64,000 nucleotides of DNA from Amycolatopsis sp. WQ 127309. GTDB lineage: Bacteria; Actinomycetota; Actinomycetes; Mycobacteriales; Pseudonocardiaceae. Location: contig NZ_CP095481.1 of assembly GCF_023023025.1 (NCBI RefSeq), forward strand, positions 7,577,001 to 7,641,000. Direction: 5' to 3'. Position numbers and translations under genes: made by a program. Under the pieces are notes generated by a model. That model saw only the letters and a list, made by a program, of their open reading frames with translations. It was not told the DNA's origin and made no database searches. Shown here one piece after another: positions 16,364-24,736 of the stretch. Numbering within the stretch: the stretch's first letter is position 1; every line of letters begins with the position of its first letter.

Positions 16364-16759
16364 ATGAGCGACGAGATGGCGGGCATGAAGGCCGGCTTGG
16401 ACGGCCTCGTCCGCGAACAGGCCGAGCGCCGCTCCCTGCGCGAGCAGCAGGGTGAGGAGATCAAGGCCAAGTCCCAGGAGTACATGACCAAGCAGGTGCA
16501 GGCGGCCGAGCGGTACGTCCAGCACGTGCGGGAGATGGCCAACCGCAAGACCAAGTCCGGCTGGGGCGTCCGCGACGACAGCGGCGGCCCGCAGAGCTTC
16601 GAGCCGGAGGGTTTCGCGGGGGAGCAGGGCGCGGGCGCGGCGTCGCCGTTCGCCCCCACCCCGGCCCCGCCATCGGCCCCGGCGGAGCCCCGCCGCGGCC
16701 GCCGCCACCGAGCAGCCGACCCGGACGACGACGACGGCTTCGGCAACAACCCCTGGTAA
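16364..16759 (+). CDS. Small helical protein of the type VII-like operon
   Basis: A 131-aa protein I do not recognise. Residues 1-70 are highly charged and helical (GLVREQAERRSLREQQGEEI and following), probably a coiled coil with one Trp near residue 67. The remainder is a Pro/Ala-rich tail ending in a basic patch RRGRRHR and an acidic DPDDDDG. GAGGA precedes the ATG at optimal distance. It is the last gene of the operon, 20 bases after the large protein, and could be its chaperone or structural partner. No known domain is evident. Confidence 0.75.
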   Translation: MSDEMAGMKAGLDGLVREQAERRSLREQQGEEIKAKSQEYMTKQVQAAERYVQHVREMANRKTKSGWGVRDDSGGPQSFEPEGFAGEQGAGAASPFAPTPAPPSAPAEPRRGRRHRAADPDDDDGFGNNPW

Positions 16760-16808
16760 CCCGCCCCGCTCACACCGACGGCGGCCCCGTGCCCACTCGG
16801 CACCGACG

Positions 16809-16843
16809 GCCACCGTGTTGGCCGTTCCGGCCAACACGGTGGC
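16809..16843 (+). terminator. Perfect 15-bp hairpin
   Basis: Arms 16809-16823 (GCCACCGTGTTGGCC) and 16829-16843 with a 5-base loop, 49 bases after the operon's last stop. The GTGTTGGCC core is shared with the repeat array at 47950-48214. Confidence 0.75.
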
Positions 16844-16878
16844 CGCTCGTGAACGGCCTGGCGCCGTGATGCCCCGCC

Positions 16879-17213
16879 GATCACCCGTGATGCCCCTGCG
16901 ATCACCCGTGATGCCCCTCCGGACACGCGAGTTCGCCCGCTGATCACGTGAGTTCCGGCCGGGATCACGTGAGTTCCGGGTCAGGTCACGCGAGTTCCGG
17001 CCCGGATCACGCGAGTTCCGGGTCAGGTCACGCGAGTTCCGGCCCGGATCATGTGTGACCCGAGCCGGAACTCACGTGATCAAGCCCGGAACTCACGTGA
17101 CCCGAGCCGGAACTCACGTGATCAGGCCCGGAACTCGCGTGACTCAGCCCGGAAGTCACGTGATCAGGCCCGGAACTCGCGTGACTCAGCCCGGAACTCG
17201 CGTGATCCGGGCC
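16879..17213. repeat. Inverted array of 21-bp intergenic repeats
   Basis: Units with the core GATCACGTGAGTTCCGG start at 16879, 16900, 16921, 16942, 16963, 16984, 17005, 17026 and 17047, exactly 21 bp apart; the first two or three are diverged (GATCACCCGTGATGCCC type). The array then inverts: GGAACTCACGTGATC units start at 17067, 17088, 17109, 17130, 17151, 17172 and 17193, again exactly 21 bp apart. The dyad lies near 17055-17066. It fills the gap between convergent genes. ORFs read through it only because 21 is divisible by 3. Confidence 0.9.
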
Positions 17214-17383
17214 GGATCACGCAGGATCGGGTCAGGCACGCGGCCACCGCCGACTTGCGGTTTCCTGCTGACGGCCGGGAAGGGCCACAATGGCGCCCGG
17301 TGTGGCCGATATGGCGACCCGGTGTGGCCAAGACGCTGGCCGGACTGGCCGACACGGGACCGGAGTGGTTGCCGCGGGCCGGG

Positions 17384-19195
17384 CTAGGTGTCCAGGGCTC
17401 GGTCCAGGTTGAGGGCTGCGCTGATCAGCGCCAGGTGGGTGAACGCCTGCGGGAAGTTGCCCAGCTGCTCCCCGGTCAACCCGATCTGCTCGGCGTAGAG
17501 CCCGACGTGGTTGGCGTAGGTGAACATCTTCTCCAGCGCCAGCCGCGCGTCGTCGGTGCGGCCGGCGCGGGTCAGGGCCTCCACCCACCAGAACGAGCAC
17601 AGCGAGAACGTGCCCTCCGAGCCGTCGAGGCCGTCGGGGGCTTCCTCCGGGTTGTAGCGGAACACCAGGCTGTCCAGCACCAGCTCCTCGCCGATGCGTT
17701 CCACAGTGGACAGGAACCGCGGGTCGGTGGGGGAGCAGAACTTCACCATCGGCATCAGCAGCAGTGACGCGTCGAGCGCGGTGCCGGGTTCGGGCTCGCA
17801 GTGCTGGACGAACGCGCCGATCTCCGCGTTCCAGCCCTGCTCCTGGATCCGGCCGTAGATCTCGTCGCGCACCGACGTCCAGCGCGTGAGGTCGGCGGGC
17901 AGGCCGCGGCGGCGCGCCACCCGGACCATCCGCTCCACCGCGACCCAGCTCATCAGCCGGGAGAACGTGTGGTTCCGTTGCCCCGAACGGGTTTCCCAGA
18001 TGCCGTGATCAGGCCGGTCCCAGTTCTCCAGCAGCCAGTCCAGCATCGTGCACAGGCTCGCCCAGCTGGCGTGCGAGATGCCCTTGCCGTACTTGTCGAA
18101 CAGGTAGATCGAGTCGATGACCTCGCCGTAGACGTCCAGCTGCAGCTGCTCGGCCGCGCCGTTGCCGACGCGCACCGGGCGGGAGCCGCGGTACCCCTCG
18201 AGGTGCGCCAGCTCGTGCTCGGTGAGGTCGGCGTCGCCGTCGATGGAGTACATCACGCGCAGCGGGCCGAGGTCGCCGTCGCGGTCGTCGGAGACGCGGT
18301 CGGTCAGCCAGCCGACGAACGCCTCGGCCTCGTCGGTGAAACCCAGGCGCAGCAACGCGTACAGCGAGAACCCGGCGTCACGCAGCCAGACGTGCCGGTA
18401 GTCCCAGTTGCGTTCCCCGCCGATCCGCTCCGGCAGGCCGAGGGTCGGCGCGGCGACGATCGCGCCGCTCGGCTCGTGCGTGAGCAGCTTCAACGTCAAC
18501 GCCGAGCGGTGCACCATCTCCCGCCACCGGCCGGTGTAGGACGAGCGGGACAGCCAGTCGCGCCAGAACCCGACGGTCGCGTCGAACAGGTCCTGGGCCT
18601 CGGCCGCGTCGGCCGCCGGGTGGTCGGCCGTGTCGTCGGCGACCTCCAGCACGAACAGCTCCGCGTCGCCGGCGGGGACGTCGAACTCGGCCGTGGCCGC
18701 GCCGTCGCCGGTGTCCAGGGTGACCGACGAGTCGAGGCAGACGCGCATCTCCCTGCCCTGGAAGGAGATGCGACTGTCCTTCTCGGACACCTCCGGGACG
18801 TCGCGGCCGTAGTCGAAGCACGGCCGGACCCGGGTGCGCATCCGGACGTGCCCGCGGATGTTGACCACCCGCCGCACCAGCCGTTGCCGGTGCTCGTCGT
18901 CGTGCGGGCGCAGGATCGGCATGAAGTCCTGCAGCTCGACGATGCCGTCCTCGGTGAGGAACCGGGTGATGAGGATGTTCGTGTCCGGGAAGTAGAACTG
19001 GTGGCGCGCGGTGACCTCGCACACCGGCGCCAGCTCCCAGTCGCCGCCGCGCCCGTCGTCGACGAGCGCCCCGAAGACGCTCGGCGAGTCGAACCGCGGC
19101 GCGCAGAACCAGCTCACCCGGCCGTCGGTGCCGACGAGCGCCGCGGTGCGCAGGTCGCCGACCAGGCCGTGCTCGGCGATCGGCAGGTAGGTCAC
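17384..19195 (-). CDS. GH15 family glycoside hydrolase (trehalase/glucoamylase-like)
   Basis: A 603-aa cytoplasmic enzyme. The N-terminal beta-sandwich starts YLPIAEHGLVGDLRTAALVGTDGRVSWFCAPRFDSPSVF, represented by LVGTDGRVSWFC and PRFDSPSVF; the (alpha/alpha)6 catalytic barrel contains LPERIGGERNWDYRHVWLRDA split as LPERIGGERNWDYR and HVWLRDA (about residues 255-274), and a C-terminal helical region with GLYAEQIG near the second catalytic Glu. In actinobacteria several such proteins are trehalases. The GTG start overlaps the zwf stop (GTGA), so glucose-releasing and glucose-6-phosphate-oxidising steps are coupled. No signal peptide is present, which favours intracellular trehalose or maltooligosaccharide as the substrate. 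Confidence 0.9.
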   Translation of the reverse strand: MTYLPIAEHGLVGDLRTAALVGTDGRVSWFCAPRFDSPSVFGALVDDGRGGDWELAPVCEVTARHQFYFPDTNILITRFLTEDGIVELQDFMPILRPHDDEHRQRLVRRVVNIRGHVRMRTRVRPCFDYGRDVPEVSEKDSRISFQGREMRVCLDSSVTLDTGDGAATAEFDVPAGDAELFVLEVADDTADHPAADAAEAQDLFDATVGFWRDWLSRSSYTGRWREMVHRSALTLKLLTHEPSGAIVAAPTLGLPERIGGERNWDYRHVWLRDAGFSLYALLRLGFTDEAEAFVGWLTDRVSDDRDGDLGPLRVMYSIDGDADLTEHELAHLEGYRGSRPVRVGNGAAEQLQLDVYGEVIDSIYLFDKYGKGISHASWASLCTMLDWLLENWDRPDHGIWETRSGQRNHTFSRLMSWVAVERMVRVARRRGLPADLTRWTSVRDEIYGRIQEQGWNAEIGAFVQHCEPEPGTALDASLLLMPMVKFCSPTDPRFLSTVERIGEELVLDSLVFRYNPEEAPDGLDGSEGTFSLCSFWWVEALTRAGRTDDARLALEKMFTYANHVGLYAEQIGLTGEQLGNFPQAFTHLALISAALNLDRALDT

Positions 19196-20619
19196 TCGGG
19201 CACCCGCCAGCCGCGTTCGCCGGGCAGGCGCAACGCCGCTTCGGGGCCCCACGACCCCTGCGCGTACGGCTGGGTCTTCGGCGGGTTCCGCAGGACGGGC
19301 TCGCAGACCTGCCAGAGCCGTTCGATCTCCTCGGCGCTGCTGAACAGCGTGTGGTCGCCGCGCATGACGTCGAGCAGCAGCTTCTGGTAGGCCTCGAGCG
19401 GCTCGACGCCGTCGAAGGTGCCGGCGACGTCGAGGGTCAGCGCGGCCTTGCCGACGGACAGGTCCGCGCCGGGCCGCTTCGCCCGCAGCTCCAGGGTCAG
19501 CTGCGGCTGCTCGGTGAGCTCGAAGACGAGCTCGTTGCCGCCGCCGAGGTCGTCGGCCCCGGTGAACATCGCCAGCGGCGGCTCCCGCAGCCCGATGGTC
19601 ACGGTGCGGCGGGTCTGGGCCAGGGCCTTGCCGGTGCGCAGGTAGAACGGCACGCCCTGCCAGCGCCAGTTGTCGATCCGGGCCTCCAGCGCGACGAACG
19701 TCTCGACGTCCGAGGCGTCATTGACGCCCTCTTCGTCGCGGTAGCCCTCGTACTGGCCGAACACGACGTCGCCGGGGTCGAGCGGCCGGAGGCTGTGGTA
19801 GAGCTTGTGCTTCTCGGCGCGCAGCCACTCGGCGCTGATCTCCGGCGGCGGTTCCATCGCGAGGAAGCCGAGCACCTGCAGCAGGTGCGTGGAGACCATG
19901 TCGCGGAAGGTCCCGGTCGACTCCATGAAGGCCGCGCGGCCCTCGATGCCGATCGACTCGGGGATGTCGATCTGGACGTAGGCGATGTGGTCGTGGTTCC
20001 AGAGCGACTCGACCAGGCCGTTGGCGAAGCGGAACACGAGGATGTTCTGCACCGCCTCCTTGCCGAGGAAGTGGTCGATCCGGAAGATCTGCTCCTCGGT
20101 GAACACCTCGTGCAGCGCGGCGGTGAGCTCGCGCGACGACTCGAGGTCGCTGCCGAACGGCTTCTCGAGCACCAGCCGGGAGCCCTCGGCCAGGCCGGTC
20201 TCGCCGAGCATGCCGACCATCCCGGTCATCGCGCCGGGCGGCACCGAGAGGTAGAGCAGGGTCCGGGCGTCGTCGCCGAGGCTTTCGCGCTGCTCGCGGA
20301 CGTGTCCGGCCAGGTCGGCGCCGTCGTCGGCGGAGGAGACGCGGAAGGAGAGCCGCTGGGCGAACTCGCGCCAGGCGTCGTCGTCGAAGTCGTCCCCGAG
20401 GTTCTCACGCAGGGCGTCGCCGATGCGGTCGCGGAACTCGTCGTCGGTGCCCGGTGAGTGCCGCCCCGACCCGACGATCGCGAACCCGTCGGGCAGCATC
20501 TTCGCGGTGTAGAGGCGGAAGAGCCCGGGGAACAGCTTCCGGCGCGCGAGGTCACCGGTGGCTCCGAACAGGACGAGCACGTGGGGCTGCGGTGTCTGCA
20601 CGTCCCGATCGTCGATCAC
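19192..20619 (-). CDS. zwf: Glucose-6-phosphate 1-dehydrogenase
   Basis: First enzyme of the oxidative pentose phosphate pathway, making 6-phosphogluconolactone and NADPH (475 aa). LFGATGDLARRKL (residues 18-30) is the nucleotide-binding fingerprint and FRIDHFLGKE (179-188) the substrate-binding active-site motif. EKPFG and NHDHIAYVQI are also family hallmarks. It is not next to the transaldolase, opcA and gnd genes that usually accompany the housekeeping copy, but is followed by a GH15 hydrolase with overlapping codons. It may therefore be a second, trehalose- or storage-linked isoenzyme. Confidence 0.96.
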   Translation of the reverse strand: MIDDRDVQTPQPHVLVLFGATGDLARRKLFPGLFRLYTAKMLPDGFAIVGSGRHSPGTDDEFRDRIGDALRENLGDDFDDDAWREFAQRLSFRVSSADDGADLAGHVREQRESLGDDARTLLYLSVPPGAMTGMVGMLGETGLAEGSRLVLEKPFGSDLESSRELTAALHEVFTEEQIFRIDHFLGKEAVQNILVFRFANGLVESLWNHDHIAYVQIDIPESIGIEGRAAFMESTGTFRDMVSTHLLQVLGFLAMEPPPEISAEWLRAEKHKLYHSLRPLDPGDVVFGQYEGYRDEEGVNDASDVETFVALEARIDNWRWQGVPFYLRTGKALAQTRRTVTIGLREPPLAMFTGADDLGGGNELVFELTEQPQLTLELRAKRPGADLSVGKAALTLDVAGTFDGVEPLEAYQKLLLDVMRGDHTLFSSAEEIERLWQVCEPVLRNPPKTQPYAQGSWGPEAALRLPGERGWRVPE

Positions 20620-20652
20620 GCGGGCCGGTTGCGCACTTCGAACGCGCCGAGC

Positions 20653-20681
20653 GGCCCCCGGGGAGCGGATCCCCGGGGGCC
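20653..20681 (-). terminator. 11-bp GC hairpin terminator
   Basis: GGCCCCCGGGG (20653-20663) pairs perfectly with CCCCGGGGGCC (20671-20681) around a 7-base loop. It lies just downstream of the snapalysin gene in its direction of transcription. Confidence 0.75.
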
Positions 20682-20701
20682 GTCGGTGGTGCCGGGGCCG
20701 G

Positions 20702-21274
20702 TCAGAAGGTCAGGACGGTGCCGTCCTCGTAGATGCGCTGCTCCGGCGCGTTGTTCGCGGCGAAGCCGTTGGCCCACAGGGAGTTCACCCGGCTGCGCTC
20801 GGTCGAGTTCGGGACCGCGACGCGGCAGGACGTGCCGGGGCCGCCACCGGACATCAGCTCGGAGCACGGGCCCGAGTAGTGGTCCGGCAGGCCGAGGGCG
20901 TGGCCGGTCTCGTGCGCGGTGATCCGGACCGGGTAGTACTGCTGGGCCTGGGTGTAGTCGATGAAGATGGTGCCGCTGCCGTGGCCGTTGGTCTGGGCGT
21001 ACGAGCCGCGGGGGTCGTTGCCCTCGACGTAGCGCAGGCTGGCGCCGGAGGACCGCTCGACCAGCTTGACGTTGGTCACGCTGCTGTTCCAGTTCGCGGC
21101 GCCCTGGTTGATCTGCGAGCGGAACGACGGGGCGCCCGACGTGCTGTAGTACACCGTGGTGACGGCGGCTTCCTGCTGGGTGGAGGCCGGTGCGGCGGTC
21201 GCGGTGCCCGCGGCGAGCGGGGTGAGGGCGATCGCGAGCGCGACAGCGCCGGTCAGAGCGAACTTCCTGGACAT
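20702..21274 (-). CDS. Snapalysin-type secreted zinc metalloprotease (M7)
   Basis: Small secreted protease (190 aa). A signal peptide of about 28 residues ends TATAA. The mature part begins with [11 protein letters not shown] and holds [11 protein letters not shown] (His121, Glu122, His125, Asp131), the exact M7 zinc motif in which the third ligand is Asp. Cys137 and Cys150 form the expected disulphide. The size and motif are those of Streptomyces snapalysins. AGGAG lies before the ATG. A LysR activator often neighbours snapalysin genes; none is present here. It is exported by Sec and probably degrades extracellular protein. Confidence 0.95.
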   Translation of the reverse strand: MSRKFALTGAVALAIALTPLAAGTATAAPASTQQEAAVTTVYYSTSGAPSFRSQINQGAANWNSSVTNVKLVERSSGASLRYVEGNDPRGSYAQTNGHGSGTIFIDYTQAQQYYPVRITAHETGHALGLPDHYSGPCSELMSGGGPGTSCRVAVPNSTERSRVNSLWANGFAANNAPEQRIYEDGTVLTF

Positions 21275-21553
21275 CGGAAGACTCCTCGTTGGGGGACGGG
21301 GATTTGCCGGATTTGCGCGCGCTTGGGGAATTTACCCCGTGGACACACACCGCCGGAGCCGACTTCCGTAGGGCCTCGCGATTGGTGATTTCCCAACACT
21401 ATCTGCGGGTTGACAAGCCGAAGGTGGGCGACACCTTCAGGTGAACGGCCCGTGGACCACCCCCGCCGGCGTCGTCTGTTCTCGCCGGACCACTCCACCG
21501 GCTTCTGCAAGATCTGAGCCCGTCCGCCGCGGCGCCGGTTCCGAACCCCGGGT
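21275..21553. other. Divergent intergenic region, 279 bp
   Basis: Contains the promoters of the snapalysin gene (minus strand) and of the esterase (plus strand). TTGACA at 21410-21415 is a consensus -35 on the plus strand, but no good -10 follows at the right distance. A 7-bp stem GAAGGTG (21420-21426) with CACCTTC (21432-21438) lies beside it. I see no ORF. Confidence 0.5.
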
Positions 21554-22393
21554 ATGAGGCTCCGGGACCGGCTCGCGGCGATGGTCATGCACGGCACCGC
21601 GCGGTGGACCGTGCACTACGGCGACAACCTGCGCTTCGCCGGGACCGACCTCCCGGCGCCCTCGGTGGTGCGGGCCCCGACCCGGCACGGACCGGTCCGC
21701 GTGCACGTCTACCGCCCCGCCGGCGATTCCGGCGGCGAGTACGTCCACTTCCACGGCGGCGCCTGGCTGATGCGCTACCCGGCGATGGACGACTGGTGGT
21801 GCCGGTACGTCGCGGCCACGGCCGGGGTCACGGTGTATAACGTCGATTACCGTTGCGGTCCGTACGTCGCATTCCCGGTGGCGCAGCACCAGTGCTTCGA
21901 CGTCGCTTCGTGGGCCGCGGCGGACCCCGTCGCCGTCGGCGGGTTCTCCTCCGGCGGCGGTCTCGCGGCGGCGGTCTGCCTGCAGGCGCGCGACGCCGGT
22001 GGGTGGCGGCCGCGGTTGCAGGTGCTGGGCGTGCCCGCGCTGGACCTCGCCACCGACCCGGACCCGGCCGCCGGCGGGATGATCTCGCCGGGCCTGCGCG
22101 ACCTCGTCCGCCGGGTGTACTTCCCGGACCCGGCGACGCGGCGGCACCCGTACGCGTCCCCGCTGCTGGCCGACGACCTCGCCGGCCTGCCGCGAGCGGT
22201 GGTGCTGACCGCCGAGCGCGACGCCCTGCGCGCCGACGGCGAGAACTACGTCTCCCGGCTGCGCGCGGCGGGCGTCGAGGTGCTGCACGACCGGACGCCC
22301 GGGGTGGACCACTACTTCCTGACCGAGGACCCGGACCGCGCCCGCACCACAATGGCCCTGGTGGCCGCGGAAATCGCCCGCGCGGTCGCGTGA
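21554..22393 (+). CDS. Alpha/beta hydrolase, HSL-like esterase
   Basis: A 279-aa cytoplasmic esterase/lipase-fold protein. HFHGGAW gives the oxyanion hole, GFSSG the nucleophile elbow (Ser132), Asp223 in TAERDALRADG and His253 in GVDHYF complete the triad. The layout matches the hormone-sensitive-lipase group, which usually hydrolyses short acyl esters. An internal ATG at residue 10 is an alternative start. The gene is convergent with the SGNH hydrolase gene and only 4 bases separate them. The physiological substrate cannot be told. Confidence 0.85.
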   Translation: MRLRDRLAAMVMHGTARWTVHYGDNLRFAGTDLPAPSVVRAPTRHGPVRVHVYRPAGDSGGEYVHFHGGAWLMRYPAMDDWWCRYVAATAGVTVYNVDYRCGPYVAFPVAQHQCFDVASWAAADPVAVGGFSSGGGLAAAVCLQARDAGGWRPRLQVLGVPALDLATDPDPAAGGMISPGLRDLVRRVYFPDPATRRHPYASPLLADDLAGLPRAVVLTAERDALRADGENYVSRLRAAGVEVLHDRTPGVDHYFLTEDPDRARTTMALVAAEIARAVA

Positions 22394-22397
22394 GGGG

Positions 22398-23078
22398 TCA
22401 GTCGCGGGCCCAGCGGGCCACGCACGCGCGGACCGGGCCTTCGAAGAGTCCCGCCATCCGCTCGTAGCCGACGTCGTTCGGGTGGAACCAGTCGTCGGCC
22501 AGGCTGCCGCGCAGCGGGCCCAGCGCCGGGCCGCGCAGGTCGGCGACGTCGATGCGGCCGCCCGCGCCCGCTCGGTCCAGCAAGGCGTTGACCGCCAAGG
22601 CTTGTGTATTGCCCTGCGGCAGCGTGGCGACGACCGAGCGGCCCGCCGGGAGCCGGTCCAGCAACGCCTCGAACCGGGCCGGGACGTCGCGGCGGCGGCT
22701 CCGGGTGAGCATGTCGTTCGCGCCCACCAGCACGGTGACCAGGGCCGGAGTGGCCGGAAGGCGCGGCAGCTGGTCGTCGAGGACGTCCTGGACCCGCGCG
22801 CCGGACGCCGACAGGTTGACCACCGCGAACGGCTCGCCGAGGCGGGCGTTGAGGCGCGGGACCCAGCCGCCGTCGACGTCGTGGGCGCCGATGCCCTGGG
22901 TCATCGAGTCGCCCAGTGCCACCCATAGCGGCCGGCCGGACTCGAGCGCGACGCGGTTGGCCGCCGCCCAGGCGAGGGCGAACGGTTCCTTCTGCGCGCG
23001 GACCCGGCCGATGCCGGGCACCACCTTGGCCGAGACGTCGAGCAAGCGGCTCGACCACGTCCGACGCGGCACGGGCAC
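22398..23078 (-). CDS. SGNH/GDSL hydrolase
   Basis: A 226-aa esterase of the SGNH family. The four blocks are present: VALGDSMTQG with Ser58, NLSASGARV with the block II Gly, VGAND with Asn121, and DDWFHPND with Asp196 and His199. No signal peptide is visible; the first residues are basic. It is likely an intracellular esterase or thioesterase. Its gene lies directly downstream of the ketosynthase-III-like gene on the same strand, but a strong terminator at 23124-23155 separates them. Confidence 0.88.
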   Translation of the reverse strand: MPVPRRTWSSRLLDVSAKVVPGIGRVRAQKEPFALAWAAANRVALESGRPLWVALGDSMTQGIGAHDVDGGWVPRLNARLGEPFAVVNLSASGARVQDVLDDQLPRLPATPALVTVLVGANDMLTRSRRRDVPARFEALLDRLPAGRSVVATLPQGNTQALAVNALLDRAGAGGRIDVADLRGPALGPLRGSLADDWFHPNDVGYERMAGLFEGPVRACVARWARD

Positions 23079-23123
23079 GTCCCTTCGTGAAGCGGTTTCT
23101 CGGGATTCGGTGCCGATCCCGCC

Positions 23124-23155
23124 CCGGATGGGGTGGCCGGGGCCACCCCATCCGG
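23124..23155 (-). terminator. Perfect 15-bp hairpin terminator
   Basis: CCGGATGGGGTGGCC (23124-23138) and its complement (23141-23155), directly after the stop of the ketosynthase-III-like gene in its transcription direction. Confidence 0.85.
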
Positions 23156-23156
23156 T

Positions 23157-24182
23157 TCAGCAGAGTTCCAGGACCACCGCGGTCCACGTCATGCCCACGC
23201 CGATGCCCAGCAGCAGCACCGTGTCACCCGGACCCGCGTCGCCGCCGGCCAGCAGGTGCTCGAGCGCCACGACCTGGTCGCTCGCGCCCAGGTGGCCCAC
23301 CCGCAGCCCGAACTCCGTCATCGTGCGGTCCTCGGTGATGCCGAGCGGGCGCAGGATCTGTGTCTCCACCAGCCGCCTGCCGTAGTGCGGCGCGCAGATC
23401 TTCGCGATGTCCGGCAGGTCGACCCCGGCGTCGGAAAGCGCTGTCTTCACGACCGTCGTGACGGCGTCGCCGTTGCGGGTCGCGACGTGCGCCGGCCCGC
23501 CCTGGCGGCTGAGCCACTGGCGCTTGCGGCGGCGGATGTCGATGCCCCGGTGGGCGGCGACGCTCGCCGCGCGGAACGGCTCGTCCCCGCGCTGCAGGCC
23601 CTCCAGCGACGGGTCGGTGTACGACGCGATCGCCCGGATCCGGGCCAGGCCCGGCCGCCGGGTCAGCACCACGGCGCTGCCCGCGTCGCCGTAGACGATC
23701 CCGATGTCCGTGCTCCAGTGCGGGAACCCGGGCGCGCCGAACCGGTCGCCGGCCGTGATGAGGGCGGCTTCGTGGTCCGGACGGCCGCGCAGCACGCTGG
23801 CCGCGACGTCGATCCCGGCGACGAGGCTGTTGCTCATCGCGCCGAGCTCCAGCGTCAGTCCCGGCCCGGCGCCGACCCCCAGCTGGTCGCGCACGTACGA
23901 CGCGGCGTGCCAGAAGTCGATGCCGGAGTGGTAGATCCCGGCGTGCAGGCACAGGCTCGGCCAGACCGGCTCGCCGGTCGTGGCGCGGGCCTGCGCCAGT
24001 GCCTGCCGCCCGGCCCGGACGGCCAGTTCCGGGCCGGGGCGTTCGGCGACGGCGGTGGACAGCTGCCCGGTGCGGGCGGCGTCGTCGTGGGTGAACTCCC
24101 CGGCCGCGATCGGCGCCGAGACCGGGATCAGCGCACCGACGTCGCAGCCGATCCCGTTGAGGTACAGGTCATCGAGCCGCAT
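23157..24182 (-). CDS. KAS III-like protein with Ser in place of the active Cys (DpsC-like)
   Basis: A thiolase-fold protein of 341 aa. The region of the FabH active cysteine reads LELGAMSNSLVAG, placing Ser117 where Cys is expected. VGHLGASDQ near the end supplies His297 and Asp302. As I recall it, the daunorubicin priming acyltransferase DpsC uses Ser118, His297 and Asp302, so the residues and spacing match closely. It is therefore more likely an acyltransferase than a condensing enzyme. No polyketide synthase, ACP or other biosynthetic gene lies next to it; only an unknown small protein overlaps its start by 14 bases. The ATG is well placed. Confidence 0.85.
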   Translation of the reverse strand: MRLDDLYLNGIGCDVGALIPVSAPIAAGEFTHDDAARTGQLSTAVAERPGPELAVRAGRQALAQARATTGEPVWPSLCLHAGIYHSGIDFWHAASYVRDQLGVGAGPGLTLELGAMSNSLVAGIDVAASVLRGRPDHEAALITAGDRFGAPGFPHWSTDIGIVYGDAGSAVVLTRRPGLARIRAIASYTDPSLEGLQRGDEPFRAASVAAHRGIDIRRRKRQWLSRQGGPAHVATRNGDAVTTVVKTALSDAGVDLPDIAKICAPHYGRRLVETQILRPLGITEDRTMTEFGLRVGHLGASDQVVALEHLLAGGDAGPGDTVLLLGIGVGMTWTAVVLELC

Positions 24183-24471
24183 CGGTGCTCACCTCCCGGT
24201 GGGCGAGCACGGCTTCGATCTCGGACAGCGTGTCGTCGATGTGCAGTGGGGGAGCGGAAACGCACCCCGCGGCCGCCAGCTCGGCGGCGACGGCGTCGGT
24301 GGTACCGCCGGTGAACCGGTGGAACCCGGCGAAGCGGGCCTGCTCGGTGCCCGGAACGGCGATGGCCAGGTGCGCCCAGCCCGTTTCGCGGTCCCAGCGC
24401 ACGATCAGCCGGGTGGTCCCGGTGGTCTGGCGGGTGTCACGAAGCACCTGCGTCAACGTCGTGGCGGTCAA
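24169..24471 (-). CDS. Hypothetical protein upstream of the KAS III-like gene
   Basis: About 100 aa from a TTG start, preceded by GCCGAAAGGAAG, the best ribosome site in the region; an in-frame TTG at 24591 would give 140 aa but has no such site. The sequence (TATTLTQVLRDTRQ, TRLIVRWDRETGWAHLAIAV, FAGFHRFTGGTTDAVAAEL) suggests a small alpha/beta fold with central strands. I do not recognise the family. It overlaps the ketosynthase-III-like start by 14 bases, so the two are co-translated and may form a complex. Confidence 0.65.
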   Translation of the reverse strand: MTATTLTQVLRDTRQTTGTTRLIVRWDRETGWAHLAIAVPGTEQARFAGFHRFTGGTTDAVAAELAAAGCVSAPPLHIDDTLSEIEAVLAHREVSTDAAR

Positions 24472-24623
24472 GGAACTTCCTTTCGGCACGGCGAAGCGGC
24501 GCACGCCGGAGACGCGGGCCGCTTGAGGAGTGGCGCGGGCCGCGTCGTCGGGGCTCGCGAGGAACGCCGCGAAACGTACCGCGATGATCAAGGCCGCCGG
24601 AGCACCCCCGGATACAGACAGTG

Positions 24624-24638
24624 ATCAGCGCGGCTGAT
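24624..24638. promoter_or_regulatory. Dyad ATCAGC-N3-GCTGAT, candidate operator
   Basis: Perfect 6-bp half-sites around GCG in the 265-bp upstream region of the small gene at 24169-24471. The surrounding 24640-24735 is unusually AT-rich for this genome and includes TATATT read on the minus strand, a possible -10. No regulator gene is adjacent, so the binding protein is unknown. Confidence 0.4.
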
Positions 24639-24736
24639 AAGGAAGCTCAACCATGCGTTTTCCCGAATATAGCTCGATTTCCCACTCAGTGGATCATGAG
24701 GTTCTTTCGCGTGGTTGTCACCGAGTGTGATCGGTG

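Noticed and set aside
16879..17213. CRISPR array
   Set aside because: Repeats are 21 bp with no unique spacers, reverse orientation half way, and there are no cas genes.
17051..17767. ORF running from the 21-bp array into DNA opposite the GH15 gene
   Set aside because: Open only because the repeat length is divisible by 3; the heptapeptide repeats are a by-product and the rest is antisense to GH15.
21410..21415. TTGACA as promoter of the esterase at 21554
   Set aside because: No acceptable -10 lies 16-18 bases downstream and a hairpin occupies that place.
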